From: an uncultured Alphaproteobacteria bacterium
GTDB taxonomy: Bacteria; Pseudomonadota; Alphaproteobacteria; Rhizobiales; Aestuariivirgaceae
Reading direction: 5' to 3'
Length of the DNA stretch: 51,651 bases
NCBI GenBank assembly: GCA_945957365.1
Contig: CAMFKI010000024.1
Span: 1 to 51,651, forward strand
Shown here: positions 25,012-33,054 of the stretch, piece by piece
Layout of the letters: the number at the start of each line of letters is the position of its first letter
Numbering within the stretch: position 1 is the first letter of the stretch
Made by a program: the position numbers and the translations under genes
The notes under the pieces: generated by a model
The model's input: the letters and a program-made list of their open reading frames with translations, nothing else
Databases searched by the model: none
Told to the model about the DNA's origin: nothing

Positions 25012-26027
25012 GATGCGGCTCTCAGAATATCGTCACGAATGTCCTCGCGGACGGGGAAGGCAATGATCTCAGCCGGTTTGGGCTGCGGCACCGACGGAAC
25101 GGCCTCGAAGGCGATGCCCTCGGCAGCGACCGATACGGTCTCTTCCACCGACACCGTGCCGGAGAGGCGCACGACCAGCTTGCCGGCCCCGGCCTCGGCC
25201 AACAGCACGTCGGTGGCGCCATCATAGAGCTCGCCTTTCACCATCACCCGCACCGCATCGCGGCGGGCGAGTTCGAGGATGGCTTTCGGCACGTCACGGT
25301 CATGCACGATCACGTCAGCCTCCTGCAGCTTGCGCTGTGCCTTGATGGTGAGCAGCTCCGGATCATCCGAACCGAGGCTGACGAAGGAGACGCGGCCCTG
25401 CGGCGGCTGGGCCTCGGCGGCAAAGAGGTTCTCGACGCCCGCGAGATAGCTGCAGGTCGAGCCCGCGATGAAGGACTCGCGCACGTCGCCGAAGAAGAAG
25501 CGGTACCAGAAGCCGCGGCGCCGATTGCCGGCCGGGATGGTCTCGGACACGCGCTGGCGCAGGCCGGCGGCGGCCCGGGCGAGCTCGCCCAGTGCCTGCG
25601 GCAGCATGGCATCGATGCGGGCGCGAAGCCCCTGGCCGAGGATGGGCGCAGTTCCCTCGGTGCCGATCGCCACGACCACCGGGTCGCGGTCGACGATGGA
25701 TGGCACGATGAAAGAGGAAATATCCGGGTTGTCGACGGCATTCACCGGAATGCCCAGCGCCTTGGCATCCTCTGCGACGCGCTGATTGAGGGCGGAATCG
25801 GCGGAATAGACCAGGGCCGCCCCTTCGAGCAGGCCTGCATGGTAGCCCCGGGCGATCCAGTTCAACCGTGGCTCGGCGGCGAGCTCGTCGTGAAGGGCAG
25901 GGGCGATGAGGTTGATGACGGCGCCCGTCTTCAGCAGCAGGCGCACCTTGCGGAGCGCCTCTTCGGTGCCGCCCACCACGGTGACCGGCCGGCCATTGAG
26001 ATCGACGAAGATCGGAAAGTAACGCAT
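25008..26027 (-). CDS. cysG: Siroheme synthase CysG with shortened methyltransferase domain
   Basis: A 339-residue protein. Residues 1 to about 200 are the Met8-like precorrin-2 dehydrogenase/sirohydrochlorin ferrochelatase: NAD-binding VTVVGGTEEALRKVRLLLKTGA at 15-36, VNAVDNPDISSFIVPSIVDR near 95-114. Residues 211-313 resemble only the first half of the uroporphyrinogen-III methyltransferase domain (SDDPELLTIKAQRKLQEADV, then VVRLSG and AFEAVPSVP). The usual GGDPF SAM-binding motif is replaced by SGTVSVEE and the second half is missing. ATG 26027 has GGAG 8 bases upstream. First gene of the cys operon. Confidence 0.88.
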   Translation of the reverse strand: MRYFPIFVDLNGRPVTVVGGTEEALRKVRLLLKTGAVINLIAPALHDELAAEPRLNWIARGYHAGLLEGAALVYSADSALNQRVAEDAKALGIPVNAVDNPDISSFIVPSIVDRDPVVVAIGTEGTAPILGQGLRARIDAMLPQALGELARAAAGLRQRVSETIPAGNRRRGFWYRFFFGDVRESFIAGSTCSYLAGVENLFAAEAQPPQGRVSFVSLGSDDPELLTIKAQRKLQEADVIVHDRDVPKAILELARRDAVRVMVKGELYDGATDVLLAEAGAGKLVVRLSGTVSVEETVSVAAEGIAFEAVPSVPQPKPAEIIAFPVREDIRDDILRAAS

Positions 26028-26059
26028 GTCATCCGCTCCCGCTGTTCGCTGCTTCAAAC

Positions 26060-26075
26060 GTTCGGTCTACCGGAC
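26060..26075. promoter_or_regulatory. Imperfect GTTCG-N6-CGAAC operator-like site near cysG
   Basis: The bases read GTTCG-GTCTAC-CGGAC, one mismatch from the GTTCG-N6-CGAAC pattern found at 26163 and 43591. It lies 32 bases upstream of the chosen cysG start on the minus strand, where a repressor could block transcription. No protein-binding data; inference from sequence symmetry. Confidence 0.45.
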
Positions 26076-26082
26076 GGATCCA

Positions 26083-26112
26083 TTTGAAACTCACGATTTC
26101 GTTTGAAACTCA
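26083..26112. repeat. Tandem 11-base direct repeat in the cysG promoter region
   Basis: TTTGAAACTCA occurs at 26083-26093 and again at 26102-26112, 19 bases apart start to start, or nearly two helical turns. A related inverted TTCAAAC lies at 26053-26059. The arrangement suggests a transcription factor binding in tandem on one face of the DNA upstream of cysG. Confidence 0.5.
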
Positions 26113-26161
26113 GGACGAAAACGCGGTATCAAGGGCTCGGCAGAACACCGGACGTCGGTGT

Positions 26162-26179
26162 TGTTCGTTTTAACGAACA
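26162..26179. promoter_or_regulatory. Palindromic operator upstream of the XRE-cupin regulator
   Basis: TGTTCGTT-TT-AACGAACA is a perfect inverted repeat with 8-base arms and a 2-base centre. It ends 25 bases before the XRE-cupin gene start. The position suggests autoregulation by that protein. Its core GTTCG-N6-CGAAC recurs before the rhodanese-metZ pair. A further inverted repeat, AACACCG-GACGT-CGGTGTT (26144-26162), adjoins it. Confidence 0.6.
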
Positions 26180-26204
26180 CTAGTTCTAAGTTCAGGACGA
26201 CGAA

Positions 26205-26828
26205 ATGTCAACGCGTCGCGGCAAGAAAACCACCCCATCACAGGACTTTGACCCGACGCCCACGCTGGGCAAGACCATCCAGCGCCTGCGCAAGGCCTAC
26301 AACATGTCGCTGGGCGACCTGTCGGAGCATTCGGGGGTTGCCAAGTCGATCATCTCCCAGATCGAACGCAACGAAACGAATCCAACCTTATCAACCGTTT
26401 ACAGATTGTCCCGGGCGCTCGACACGACCATCGACGAGGTGCTGCGCACCGAGGGCGCACAGCTGTTCCTGGAGCACCAGCCAAAGTCCGGCGTGCCGAT
26501 CCTCGAGAGCCAGGACGGGCTCTGCCGCCTCGCCATCGCCGGCCCCCTGAACCTCGTCGATCAGGTGCAATGGTATGATTTCCGCGCCAAGGCCGGCGGC
26601 GTGCTCGAATCCGACCCGCACCCGCAGGGGACGGTCGAACATCTCTATATCCTGGCCGGTGAGCTGGACGTGACGACGGGCGAGGAGACCCGCCGGGTGA
26701 AGGCGGGCGAGACGCTGCGCTTCCGGGGCGACCTCGCCCACAAGATCGTCAACGTCGGAGCAGGCGACGCCCACGCGACCATGATGCTGGTGCTGCGCCA
26801 GCTGGGTTCAGCCGACAACAGCGCCTGA
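26205..26828 (+). CDS. XRE family transcriptional regulator with cupin domain
   Basis: A 207-residue regulator. Residues 21-75 form an HTH_3 domain (LGKTIQRLRKAYNMSLGDLS, then VAKSIISQIERNETNPTLST). Residues 110-195 form a cupin barrel (HPQGTVEHLYILAGELDV, then AGETLRFRGDLAHKIVNVG) that probably senses a small molecule. The architecture is that of the SutR/PuuR-type group. It is divergent from cysG, and the intergenic region holds palindromes that could be its targets. A role in sulfur control is inference from position. chaC follows 16 bases later. Confidence 0.92.
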   Translation: MSTRRGKKTTPSQDFDPTPTLGKTIQRLRKAYNMSLGDLSEHSGVAKSIISQIERNETNPTLSTVYRLSRALDTTIDEVLRTEGAQLFLEHQPKSGVPILESQDGLCRLAIAGPLNLVDQVQWYDFRAKAGGVLESDPHPQGTVEHLYILAGELDVTTGEETRRVKAGETLRFRGDLAHKIVNVGAGDAHATMMLVLRQLGSADNSA

Positions 26829-26844
26829 ACCGCGGGAGAGGGCG

Positions 26845-27540
26845 ATGCGCAGGAAGCTCGTTCTCACGCCGGATCTCGTGGCGCGCGTCGAGCGCAAGGT
26901 GCCGCAGGACCATCTGCCGCCCGACCCTCATCGTGAACCCATGACGGATGCGGACTACGCCGAGGCTGTGTCCGCCATCATCATGCAGCACGGTCCCGGG
27001 CCGATATGGGTCTTCGCCTATGGCTCGCTCCTGTGGAACCCCGGCTTCGCCTTCACCGCGCGCCGTACCGCCACGCTGCGCGGCTGGCATCGCGCCTTCT
27101 GCATTCAGCTGTCACGCTTCCGCGGCTCGCCCGAGCAGCCGGGGCTGATGCTGGCGCTCGACCACGGCGGCTCGTGCAAGGGCGAGGCCTATTGCATCGA
27201 GGAAGCAGCTGTAGCGGTCGAGCTCGACAAGCTGTTGCGCCGCGAGGTTCCGTTCCGCCGCATCGCCAGTGCCTGGCGCTGGGTGGACCTCGACATGGCG
27301 GGCCATCGCCACCGGGCGCTCACCTTCTATGCCGGCATCCGCAGGGACCGCTTCTACGTCGACCTGCCGATCCATGCGCAGGCCCACATGCTGGCGCGCG
27401 CCGCGGGCTTCGCGGGCTCGGGTGCCGCCTATCTCCACTACACCGTGATGAAGCTCGAGGAGCTCGGCATCCACGACAGCTATCTGTGGGAATTGCAGCA
27501 CCTCGTGGCGGCCGAGATACGCCAGCTTTCAGGCGAGTGA
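26845..27540 (+). CDS. Gamma-glutamylcyclotransferase, ChaC family
   Basis: A 231-residue enzyme of the ChaC type, which splits glutathione into 5-oxoproline and Cys-Gly. VFAYGSLLWNPGF (about 56-68) is the substrate-binding YGSL loop. A likely catalytic Glu134 sits in LLRREVPF, as in ChaC enzymes. The C-terminal half has FYVDLPIHAQAHMLARAAG and GIHDSYLWEL. It follows the XRE-cupin regulator by 16 bases and probably shares its transcript, which fits a role in recovering cysteine. Its end overlaps the convergent dprA by 12 bases. Confidence 0.9.
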   Translation: MRRKLVLTPDLVARVERKVPQDHLPPDPHREPMTDADYAEAVSAIIMQHGPGPIWVFAYGSLLWNPGFAFTARRTATLRGWHRAFCIQLSRFRGSPEQPGLMLALDHGGSCKGEAYCIEEAAVAVELDKLLRREVPFRRIASAWRWVDLDMAGHRHRALTFYAGIRRDRFYVDLPIHAQAHMLARAAGFAGSGAAYLHYTVMKLEELGIHDSYLWELQHLVAAEIRQLSGE

Positions 27541-28629
27541 AACGGATCCGTCGGCATGGCGCGTGATGCGGCCGGCCAGCGACAGCTCCAGGAGCAGGGC
27601 GGAGAGCGTTGCCGCATCGAGCCCGCTCTCTCGGGCCAGATCGTCACTGTCGATCGGGTTGGGTGACAGCAGTTCGAGCAGCTGGCGCATGTCGGCCGCA
27701 CCGGGCTCGCGCAGCGGGAGCGGCGGCTGATCGGGCTCGAAGAAGCTCATCTGGCGGGGCGCGGTGCTGCCCAATGCGTCCAGCACATCGCGCGCCGACA
27801 TCAGCAGCGTGGCGCCGTCGCGGATCAGCCGGTTGGTGCCCTCGCAGCGCGGGTCCAGCGGCGAGCCCGGCACGGCGAAGACCTCGCGGCCCTGTTCGCC
27901 GGCGAACCGTGCCGTGATCAGCGAGCCAGAGCGCAGCGCAGCCTCCATCACGATGACGGCGCGCGACAGGCCGGAAATGATGCGGTTGCGGCGCGGGAAG
28001 AACTCCGCCTTGGGCTCGGTGCCGGGCACCTGTTCCGAGACGATCAGCCCGCGCTCGCCGATGCCGGCATGGAGGGCGGCGTTCTCCGGCGGATAGACAA
28101 CGTCGATCCCGCCCGCGACGACGGCGATGGTGCCGGTTTCGAGTGCCGCCTCATGCGCGGCCGTGTCGATGCCGCGCGCCAGGCCGGAGACCATGACATG
28201 GCCCTCCGCCCCGATCTCGCGCGCCAGCAGGCGAGAGAACTTGCGGGCGAGTGCCGAGGCATTGCGCGCACCGACGATGGCGATGCCGCTGCGGCCCAGC
28301 AGGGTCTCGTCGCCCCTGATGCACAGCAGCGGGGGCGCCCCGTCCGTCTGCCGCAGCAGGGCGGGGTAGGCGGGCTCGATGCTGCACAGGAAGCGCGCGC
28401 CGATCTTCTCCGCCTGCGCCATGGCGCGCGCGGCGTTGTCGCGGCCCCAGATGCGTGGCGGACGGGACAAGCCGCCCTTGCGGGTGAGGTCAGGCAGGGC
28501 GTGCAATGCCGCGCCAGCGGTATGGAATCGTTTGATGAGGGACTTGAAGGTGCTGGGCCCGACATTCTCGCTTCTGGAGAGGATCAGCCAGTTGAGGCGT
28601 TCCTCGTCGCTGAGCGGGCCCTTGCCCAT
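27529..28629 (-). CDS. dprA: DNA processing protein DprA
   Basis: A 366-residue protein that loads RecA on incoming single-stranded DNA. The Rossmann-like core is complete: AIVGARNASALARKFSRLLA, VSGLARGIDTAAHEAALETG, VVAGGIDVVYPPEN, and FFPRRNRIISGLSRAVIVMEA. An N-terminal SAM-like region precedes it and a C-terminal winged-helix (DprA-WH) follows (about 305-366). It starts 11 bases after plsY; elsewhere in rhizobia topA would come next, but here it is 11 kb away. Confidence 0.95.
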   Translation of the reverse strand: MGKGPLSDEERLNWLILSRSENVGPSTFKSLIKRFHTAGAALHALPDLTRKGGLSRPPRIWGRDNAARAMAQAEKIGARFLCSIEPAYPALLRQTDGAPPLLCIRGDETLLGRSGIAIVGARNASALARKFSRLLAREIGAEGHVMVSGLARGIDTAAHEAALETGTIAVVAGGIDVVYPPENAALHAGIGERGLIVSEQVPGTEPKAEFFPRRNRIISGLSRAVIVMEAALRSGSLITARFAGEQGREVFAVPGSPLDPRCEGTNRLIRDGATLLMSARDVLDALGSTAPRQMSFFEPDQPPLPLREPGAADMRQLLELLSPNPIDSDDLARESGLDAATLSALLLELSLAGRITRHADGSVSLA

Positions 28630-28640
28630 TCAAGGTTCCA

Positions 28641-29243
28641 TCATGCGGTTTTCGACTTTCCGATGCGCGGCTCGTCGCCCTTGAGCAGGCGCGCGATGTT
28701 GGCGCGGTGGGTGACGAAGATCGCCGCTCCCATGATGACGGTGGGCAGGACGAGGTCGCCTCGGCCCAGTGCCCAGGCGGCGAAGGGCGAGACGACGCAC
28801 GCCGTCAGCGCCGAAAGCGAGGAGAGCCGGAACAGCAGGGCCATGATGATCCACACCGCGAGGAAGATCAGGCCCAAGGGCCAGAACAGTCCGAACAGCA
28901 CGCCGATGTTGGTGGCCACGCCCTTGCCGCCCTTGAAGCCCAGCCACATCGGGAAGAGATGGCCGAAGAACGCGGCCAGACCGCCCAGCACGCCGGCCTC
29001 GGGTCCGAAGAGCCAGCCCATCAGCAGCGCCGGCACCGTGCCCTTCAGCGCATCGAGGATCAGGGTGAGGGCGGCGACCTTCTTGTTCCCCGTGCGCAGC
29101 ACGTTGGTGGCGCCGATATTGCCCGAGCCGATGGTGCGGATGTCGCCCAGCCCGGCGGACTTCACCAGGATCAGCCCGAAGGGAATGGTGCCGCAGAGAT
29201 AGCCGAACACCAGTGCGATCAACATGTCGAGGCCGGAGCCCAT
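28641..29243 (-). CDS. plsY: Glycerol-3-phosphate acyltransferase PlsY
   Basis: A 200-residue integral membrane enzyme that transfers acyl from acyl-phosphate to glycerol-3-phosphate, the first step in phospholipid synthesis. All three PlsY motifs are visible: GSGNIGATNVLRT, the glycine-rich GFKGGKGVAT with its upstream GHLFPMWL, and THRANIARLLKGDEPRIG near the C-terminus. It lies between pyrC (27 bases upstream) and dprA. Confidence 0.96.
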   Translation of the reverse strand: MGSGLDMLIALVFGYLCGTIPFGLILVKSAGLGDIRTIGSGNIGATNVLRTGNKKVAALTLILDALKGTVPALLMGWLFGPEAGVLGGLAAFFGHLFPMWLGFKGGKGVATNIGVLFGLFWPLGLIFLAVWIIMALLFRLSSLSALTACVVSPFAAWALGRGDLVLPTVIMGAAIFVTHRANIARLLKGDEPRIGKSKTA

Positions 29244-29270
29244 CGGTCCCCCTAGTGGAATGTCTGATCC

Positions 29271-30581
29271 TTAAGCGTAGGCGAAGACGCTCTCGCCCGC
29301 AACGACGGTCTCCACCGCGCGGCCCTCCAGCGTGCGGTGCTCGAAGGGCGAGTTCTTGGCGCGCGAGCGGAGCACGTGCTCCTCCACCGTCCACGAGAGG
29401 TTGAGATCGACGAGCGCGAAATCCGCCGGTGCGCCGGGCGCGAGGCGGCCGGTTTCCAGCCTGAGGATCTCGGCGGGTTTGGACGACATGGCCTCGACCA
29501 GGCGTGCCAGCGTCACACCGTCATTGTGATGGAGGCTGAGCGCGGCCGAGAGCATCGTCTCGAGCCCGATGGCGCCATAGGCGGCCTCGGCGAAGGGCAG
29601 GCGCTTGGTGTCGGCACTCTGCGGGTCGTGACCCGAGACGATCACGTCGATGGTGCCGTCGGCCACGGCTTCGACCAGCGCGCGCCGGTCGTCCTCGGTG
29701 CGCAAGGGCGGCGACAGCTTGAAGAAGGTACGGTAGGCGCCGATGTCGTTCTCGTTCAGCACGAGGTGGTGCACCGAAACGCCGCAGGTGACGGGCAGGC
29801 CCTTCGCCTTGGCGGCGCGCATCAACTCGACCGCGAGACGGCCCGAAATCTGTGAAGCGTGGTAACGCGCACCCGTCATCTCGACGAGCCGCAGGTCGCG
29901 CTCCAGCATGATGACCTCCGACATGGCGGGGTTGCCGGAGAGGCCCAGCCGGCTTGCCGCCTCGCCGGCGTTCATCACGCCCGAGGACAGGGTGGGCTCC
30001 TCGACATGCTGCACGACGAGCATGTCGAAATCCTTGGCATAGGTCAGCGCGCGGCGGAACACGTTGGCATTGGCCAGCGGCCTCGTGCCCTCGGTGATGG
30101 CCACCGCGCCGGCTTCCTTCAAAAGCCCGATCTCGGTCATCAGCTCGCCATTGAGGCCCTTGCTGATCGCCGCCATGGGCGCGACGCGCACCGAGGCGGT
30201 GTCGCGGGCGCGGCGCAGGATGAAGTCGACGATGGCGGCATCGTCGATCACCGGCTGGGTGTTGGGCATCACGATCATGGTGGTGACGCCGCCCGCCGCC
30301 GCAGCACCCGAGGCGCTGGCCAGCGTCTCGCGGTATTCCGTGCCCGGCTCGCCGGTGAAGACGCGCATGTCGATCAGGCCGGGAATGAGCGTCAGGCCCT
30401 TGCAGTCCGTCACCGTGGCGGAGGCGCCGACGCTGTCTTTCGTCACCTTCGGGCCGACGTCGAGGATCCAGCCATCCTCGATCAGGATGCCGCCCTTGCC
30501 GTTCAGGTTCTGGGCGGGGGCCACGATGTTGGCGTTCACATAGGCGCGGCGGCGGGCGGCCTGGCGGGCGGGGGTAATCAT
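29271..30581 (-). CDS. pyrC: Dihydroorotase-like protein lacking metal ligands
   Basis: A 436-residue amidohydrolase-fold protein of the type I dihydroorotase group, next to pyrB. The usual DxHxH motif reads DMRVF (71-75), so both His are gone. YHVAHVS reads YHASQIS (Gln244 for His) and TDHAPH reads SGHDPQ (Gly317 for the catalytic Asp). Other family text (AAAAGGVTTMIVMPNTQPVIDD) is intact. By analogy with Pseudomonas PyrC', it is probably a non-catalytic partner of aspartate transcarbamoylase, with the active enzyme encoded elsewhere. Its start overlaps the pyrB stop as ATGA. Confidence 0.92.
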   Translation of the reverse strand: MITPARQAARRRAYVNANIVAPAQNLNGKGGILIEDGWILDVGPKVTKDSVGASATVTDCKGLTLIPGLIDMRVFTGEPGTEYRETLASASGAAAAGGVTTMIVMPNTQPVIDDAAIVDFILRRARDTASVRVAPMAAISKGLNGELMTEIGLLKEAGAVAITEGTRPLANANVFRRALTYAKDFDMLVVQHVEEPTLSSGVMNAGEAASRLGLSGNPAMSEVIMLERDLRLVEMTGARYHASQISGRLAVELMRAAKAKGLPVTCGVSVHHLVLNENDIGAYRTFFKLSPPLRTEDDRRALVEAVADGTIDVIVSGHDPQSADTKRLPFAEAAYGAIGLETMLSAALSLHHNDGVTLARLVEAMSSKPAEILRLETGRLAPGAPADFALVDLNLSWTVEEHVLRSRAKNSPFEHRTLEGRAVETVVAGESVFAYA

Positions 30582-31537
30582 GCATTGCCTCCGCCGGGGA
30601 TGTTGCGCGAGAGCGCGTCGAGCACCGCCATGCGCACGGCGACCCCCATCTCCACCTGTTCGCGGATCACCGACTGCACGCCGTCGGCCACGTCGGAGTC
30701 GATCTCGATGCCGCGGTTCATCGGGCCCGGGTGCATCACCATGGCGTCGGGCCTGGCCAGCTTCAGGGTCTCGGCATTGAGGCCGTAGAAGCGGTAGTAT
30801 TCGCGGATCGACGGCACGAAGGCGCCCGTCATGCGCTCGAGCTGCAGGCGCAGCATCATGACGACGTCGGCGCCCTTGAGGCCGGTCTCCATGCTGCGGT
30901 GAACCTCGACGCCGAAATTGCCGATGCCGGATGGGAGCAGGGTGGAGGGCGCCACCACGCGCACATGCGCGCCCAGCTTGTTGAGCAGGTGGATGTTGGA
31001 ACGCGCCACGCGCGAGTGCAGCACGTCGCCGCAGATTGCCACGGTGAGGTTCTCGAAGGTCTTCTTGTGGCGGCGGATGGTCAGGGCGTCGAGCAGCGCC
31101 TGCGTCGGGTGCTCGTGCTGCCCGTCGCCGGCATTGATGACGGCGCAGGACACCTTCTGGGCCAGCAGCTCCGCCGCACCTGAGGACTGGTGTCGGACGA
31201 CCAGGAAGTCGGGCTGCATGGCATTGATGGTCATCGCCGTGTCGAGCAGCGTCTCGCCCTTTGACACCGCAGAGTTTGCGACCGCCATGTTCATCACGTC
31301 CGCCCCCAGCCGCTTGCCGGCGATCTCGAAGGAGGATTGCGTTCGGGTGGAGGCCTCGAAGAACAGGTTCACCTGGGTGCGGCCCTGAAGCACCAGCTGA
31401 CGCTTGTCGGTCTGGCGGCTCACCTCGACATAGCGCTCGGCCAGGTCGAGGATGCGGATGGCTTCAAGGGAGGAGATATCGTCGATGGCCAGCAAATGCT
31501 GGCGCTTGAGGAGCGGCGGGCGGGCTTCGCGTGTCAT
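30578..31537 (-). CDS. pyrB: Aspartate carbamoyltransferase catalytic subunit
   Basis: A 319-residue enzyme that condenses carbamoyl phosphate with aspartate in pyrimidine synthesis. Active-site motifs are FFEASTRTQSSFEIAGKRLG (carbamoyl-phosphate loop), INAGDGQHEHPTQALLD, and MMLRLQLERM. GDVLHSRVARSN is the conserved domain-2 motif. I chose ATG 31537 (MTREARPPLLKRQHLL); a TTG 39 bases upstream is unlikely. No regulatory PyrI is present; the downstream PyrC-like protein may be its structural partner. Confidence 0.95.
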   Translation of the reverse strand: MTREARPPLLKRQHLLAIDDISSLEAIRILDLAERYVEVSRQTDKRQLVLQGRTQVNLFFEASTRTQSSFEIAGKRLGADVMNMAVANSAVSKGETLLDTAMTINAMQPDFLVVRHQSSGAAELLAQKVSCAVINAGDGQHEHPTQALLDALTIRRHKKTFENLTVAICGDVLHSRVARSNIHLLNKLGAHVRVVAPSTLLPSGIGNFGVEVHRSMETGLKGADVVMMLRLQLERMTGAFVPSIREYYRFYGLNAETLKLARPDAMVMHPGPMNRGIEIDSDVADGVQSVIREQVEMGVAVRMAVLDALSRNIPGGGNA

Positions 31538-31603
31538 TAAAGCCGGGTGTGTAAGCGGTATTTCGCGCCCCGGCAAGCGCCATCTAGCCCCTGTGCACAG
31601 GGC

Positions 31604-32539
31604 TTACGGCGCCACCCCGGCCAGCCACAGCACCACGGGGATGGTGACAACCGCCGCGATCACCTGCACGGTCAGCATGTTGGCTACCATGGGAGCATCG
31701 CCGCCCATCTTGCGGGCCAGCACATAGGCGCCGGACCCGGTCGGCACCGCGCCGCACAGCAGCGCCACTGAAAAGGCCTCGCCATGGACTCCCATCAGCC
31801 ACAGGGTCGCTGCCATCAGCGCCGGCATGGCGAGGAGCTTGAGGATCACCGCCACCGCCACCGGTGGCCAATCTTCGACGACCGCGCCCACCCGCAGGCC
31901 CGCACCGACGGTGAGCAGGGCGAGCCCCAGTGCGCCGCGCCCGATCATGTCCAGCACCTGCAGTGCCATGGCCGGAAGTGCGAGCCCGGAAAGCTGCCAC
32001 GCGACGCCGCCCAGCGAAGAAAACACGAAGGGGTTCCTGAGGATCGACAGCAGCAGCCTGCCCGGCGACACATAGGTCTCGTGCGCGAAGCGGGCCATGA
32101 CGATGACGCAGAGGATGTTGAGCAGCGGCGTCATCGCCGCGGCACTCACGGCGCCGAGCGACAGCGCCTTCGCCCCGAAGGTCAGCGGGATGATGGCGAA
32201 GGCGATGAAGGTGTGCCAGCGCGCCGCCCCCTGGACGAGCGAGGTGAACTGCGGGCCATCGATGTGCAGGCCCGCCATCACCGGCCTGCTGAACAGCACG
32301 AGCAGGCCGATCATGACGATCACCGCGATCGCCATGGCGCCCGCCATCTGCAGCACCGGAACATGGCTGAAATCCGCCGCCGCGATCTCCTTGAAGATGA
32401 TCACCGGGAACAGCACGAAATAGCAGACATGGTCGAGCCCGGCCCATTGCTCGGTGGAAATGACTTGCGTCTTCCGCAGGGCAAAGCCCACGAGGATGAC
32501 GATGAACACCGGCAGCAGGGCGAGGAAGATCGTGGTCAT
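31604..32539 (-). CDS. AEC family transporter
   Basis: A 311-residue protein with about ten membrane spans of the auxin efflux carrier family. It starts MTTIFLALLPVFIVILVGFA and ends VQVIAAVVTIPVVLWLAG, with the conserved GAVPTGSGAYVLARKMGGD near 260-280. It is likely an efflux carrier for an organic acid or similar compound; the substrate is unknown. Its ATG overlaps the ruvX stop as ATGA, so the pair is coupled. pyrB lies 66 bases downstream. Confidence 0.88.
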   Translation of the reverse strand: MTTIFLALLPVFIVILVGFALRKTQVISTEQWAGLDHVCYFVLFPVIIFKEIAAADFSHVPVLQMAGAMAIAVIVMIGLLVLFSRPVMAGLHIDGPQFTSLVQGAARWHTFIAFAIIPLTFGAKALSLGAVSAAAMTPLLNILCVIVMARFAHETYVSPGRLLLSILRNPFVFSSLGGVAWQLSGLALPAMALQVLDMIGRGALGLALLTVGAGLRVGAVVEDWPPVAVAVILKLLAMPALMAATLWLMGVHGEAFSVALLCGAVPTGSGAYVLARKMGGDAPMVANMLTVQVIAAVVTIPVVLWLAGVAP

Positions 32540-33000
32540 CGGAGCGAGTCGAGAGCCGCCTGCAGGATCCACGCGGCCGCGAGCTTGTCGATCACCTCGT
32601 CGCGCTTGGCGCGCGAGGCATCGGCCTCGATCAGCATGCGCTCCACCGCCGCCGTCGACAGCCGCTCGTCCCAGAACACGATGGGGATGGGTGACAGCCT
32701 CGCGAAGTTCCGCGCGAAGGAGCGCGTCGACTGGCAGCGCGGCCCCTCGCTGCCGTCCATGTTGACGGGCAGGCCCAGCACGATGAGCCCGATGTTCTCC
32801 GCCGCGATGATGGCCAGCAGCCGCTCGGCATCGGGCGTGAACTTCTTCCGCGCAATGGTCTCGATCGGCGTGGCGATCATCCGCGTCCGGTCGCTGGTGG
32901 CGACACCGATGGTCTTGGACCCGAGGTCGAGCCCCATCAGCCGCTTGTCGGCGGGGATCGCGGCGATCGCGTCGGGGAGCGTGAGGTCGGTTGGGGCCAT
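32536..33000 (-). CDS. ruvX: Holliday junction resolvase-like protein RuvX (YqgF)
   Basis: A 154-residue RNase H-fold protein linked to 16S/23S rRNA processing and called a putative Holliday junction resolvase. LMGLDLGSKTIGVATSD is the N-terminal motif with its acidic metal ligand. IGLIVLGLPVNMDGSEGPR and FWDERLSTAAVERMLIEAD are the other signature segments, and the closing DKLAAAWILQAALD has the last Asp. I chose ATG 33000 over GTG 33006; neither has a strong ribosome site. Confidence 0.93.
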   Translation of the reverse strand: MAPTDLTLPDAIAAIPADKRLMGLDLGSKTIGVATSDRTRMIATPIETIARKKFTPDAERLLAIIAAENIGLIVLGLPVNMDGSEGPRCQSTRSFARNFARLSPIPIVFWDERLSTAAVERMLIEADASRAKRDEVIDKLAAAWILQAALDSLR

Positions 33001-33054
33001 GGGCACCGTTTAGCGGTTCCGGCTGGCCAAGCAACCCGCATACACTTTCACGCC

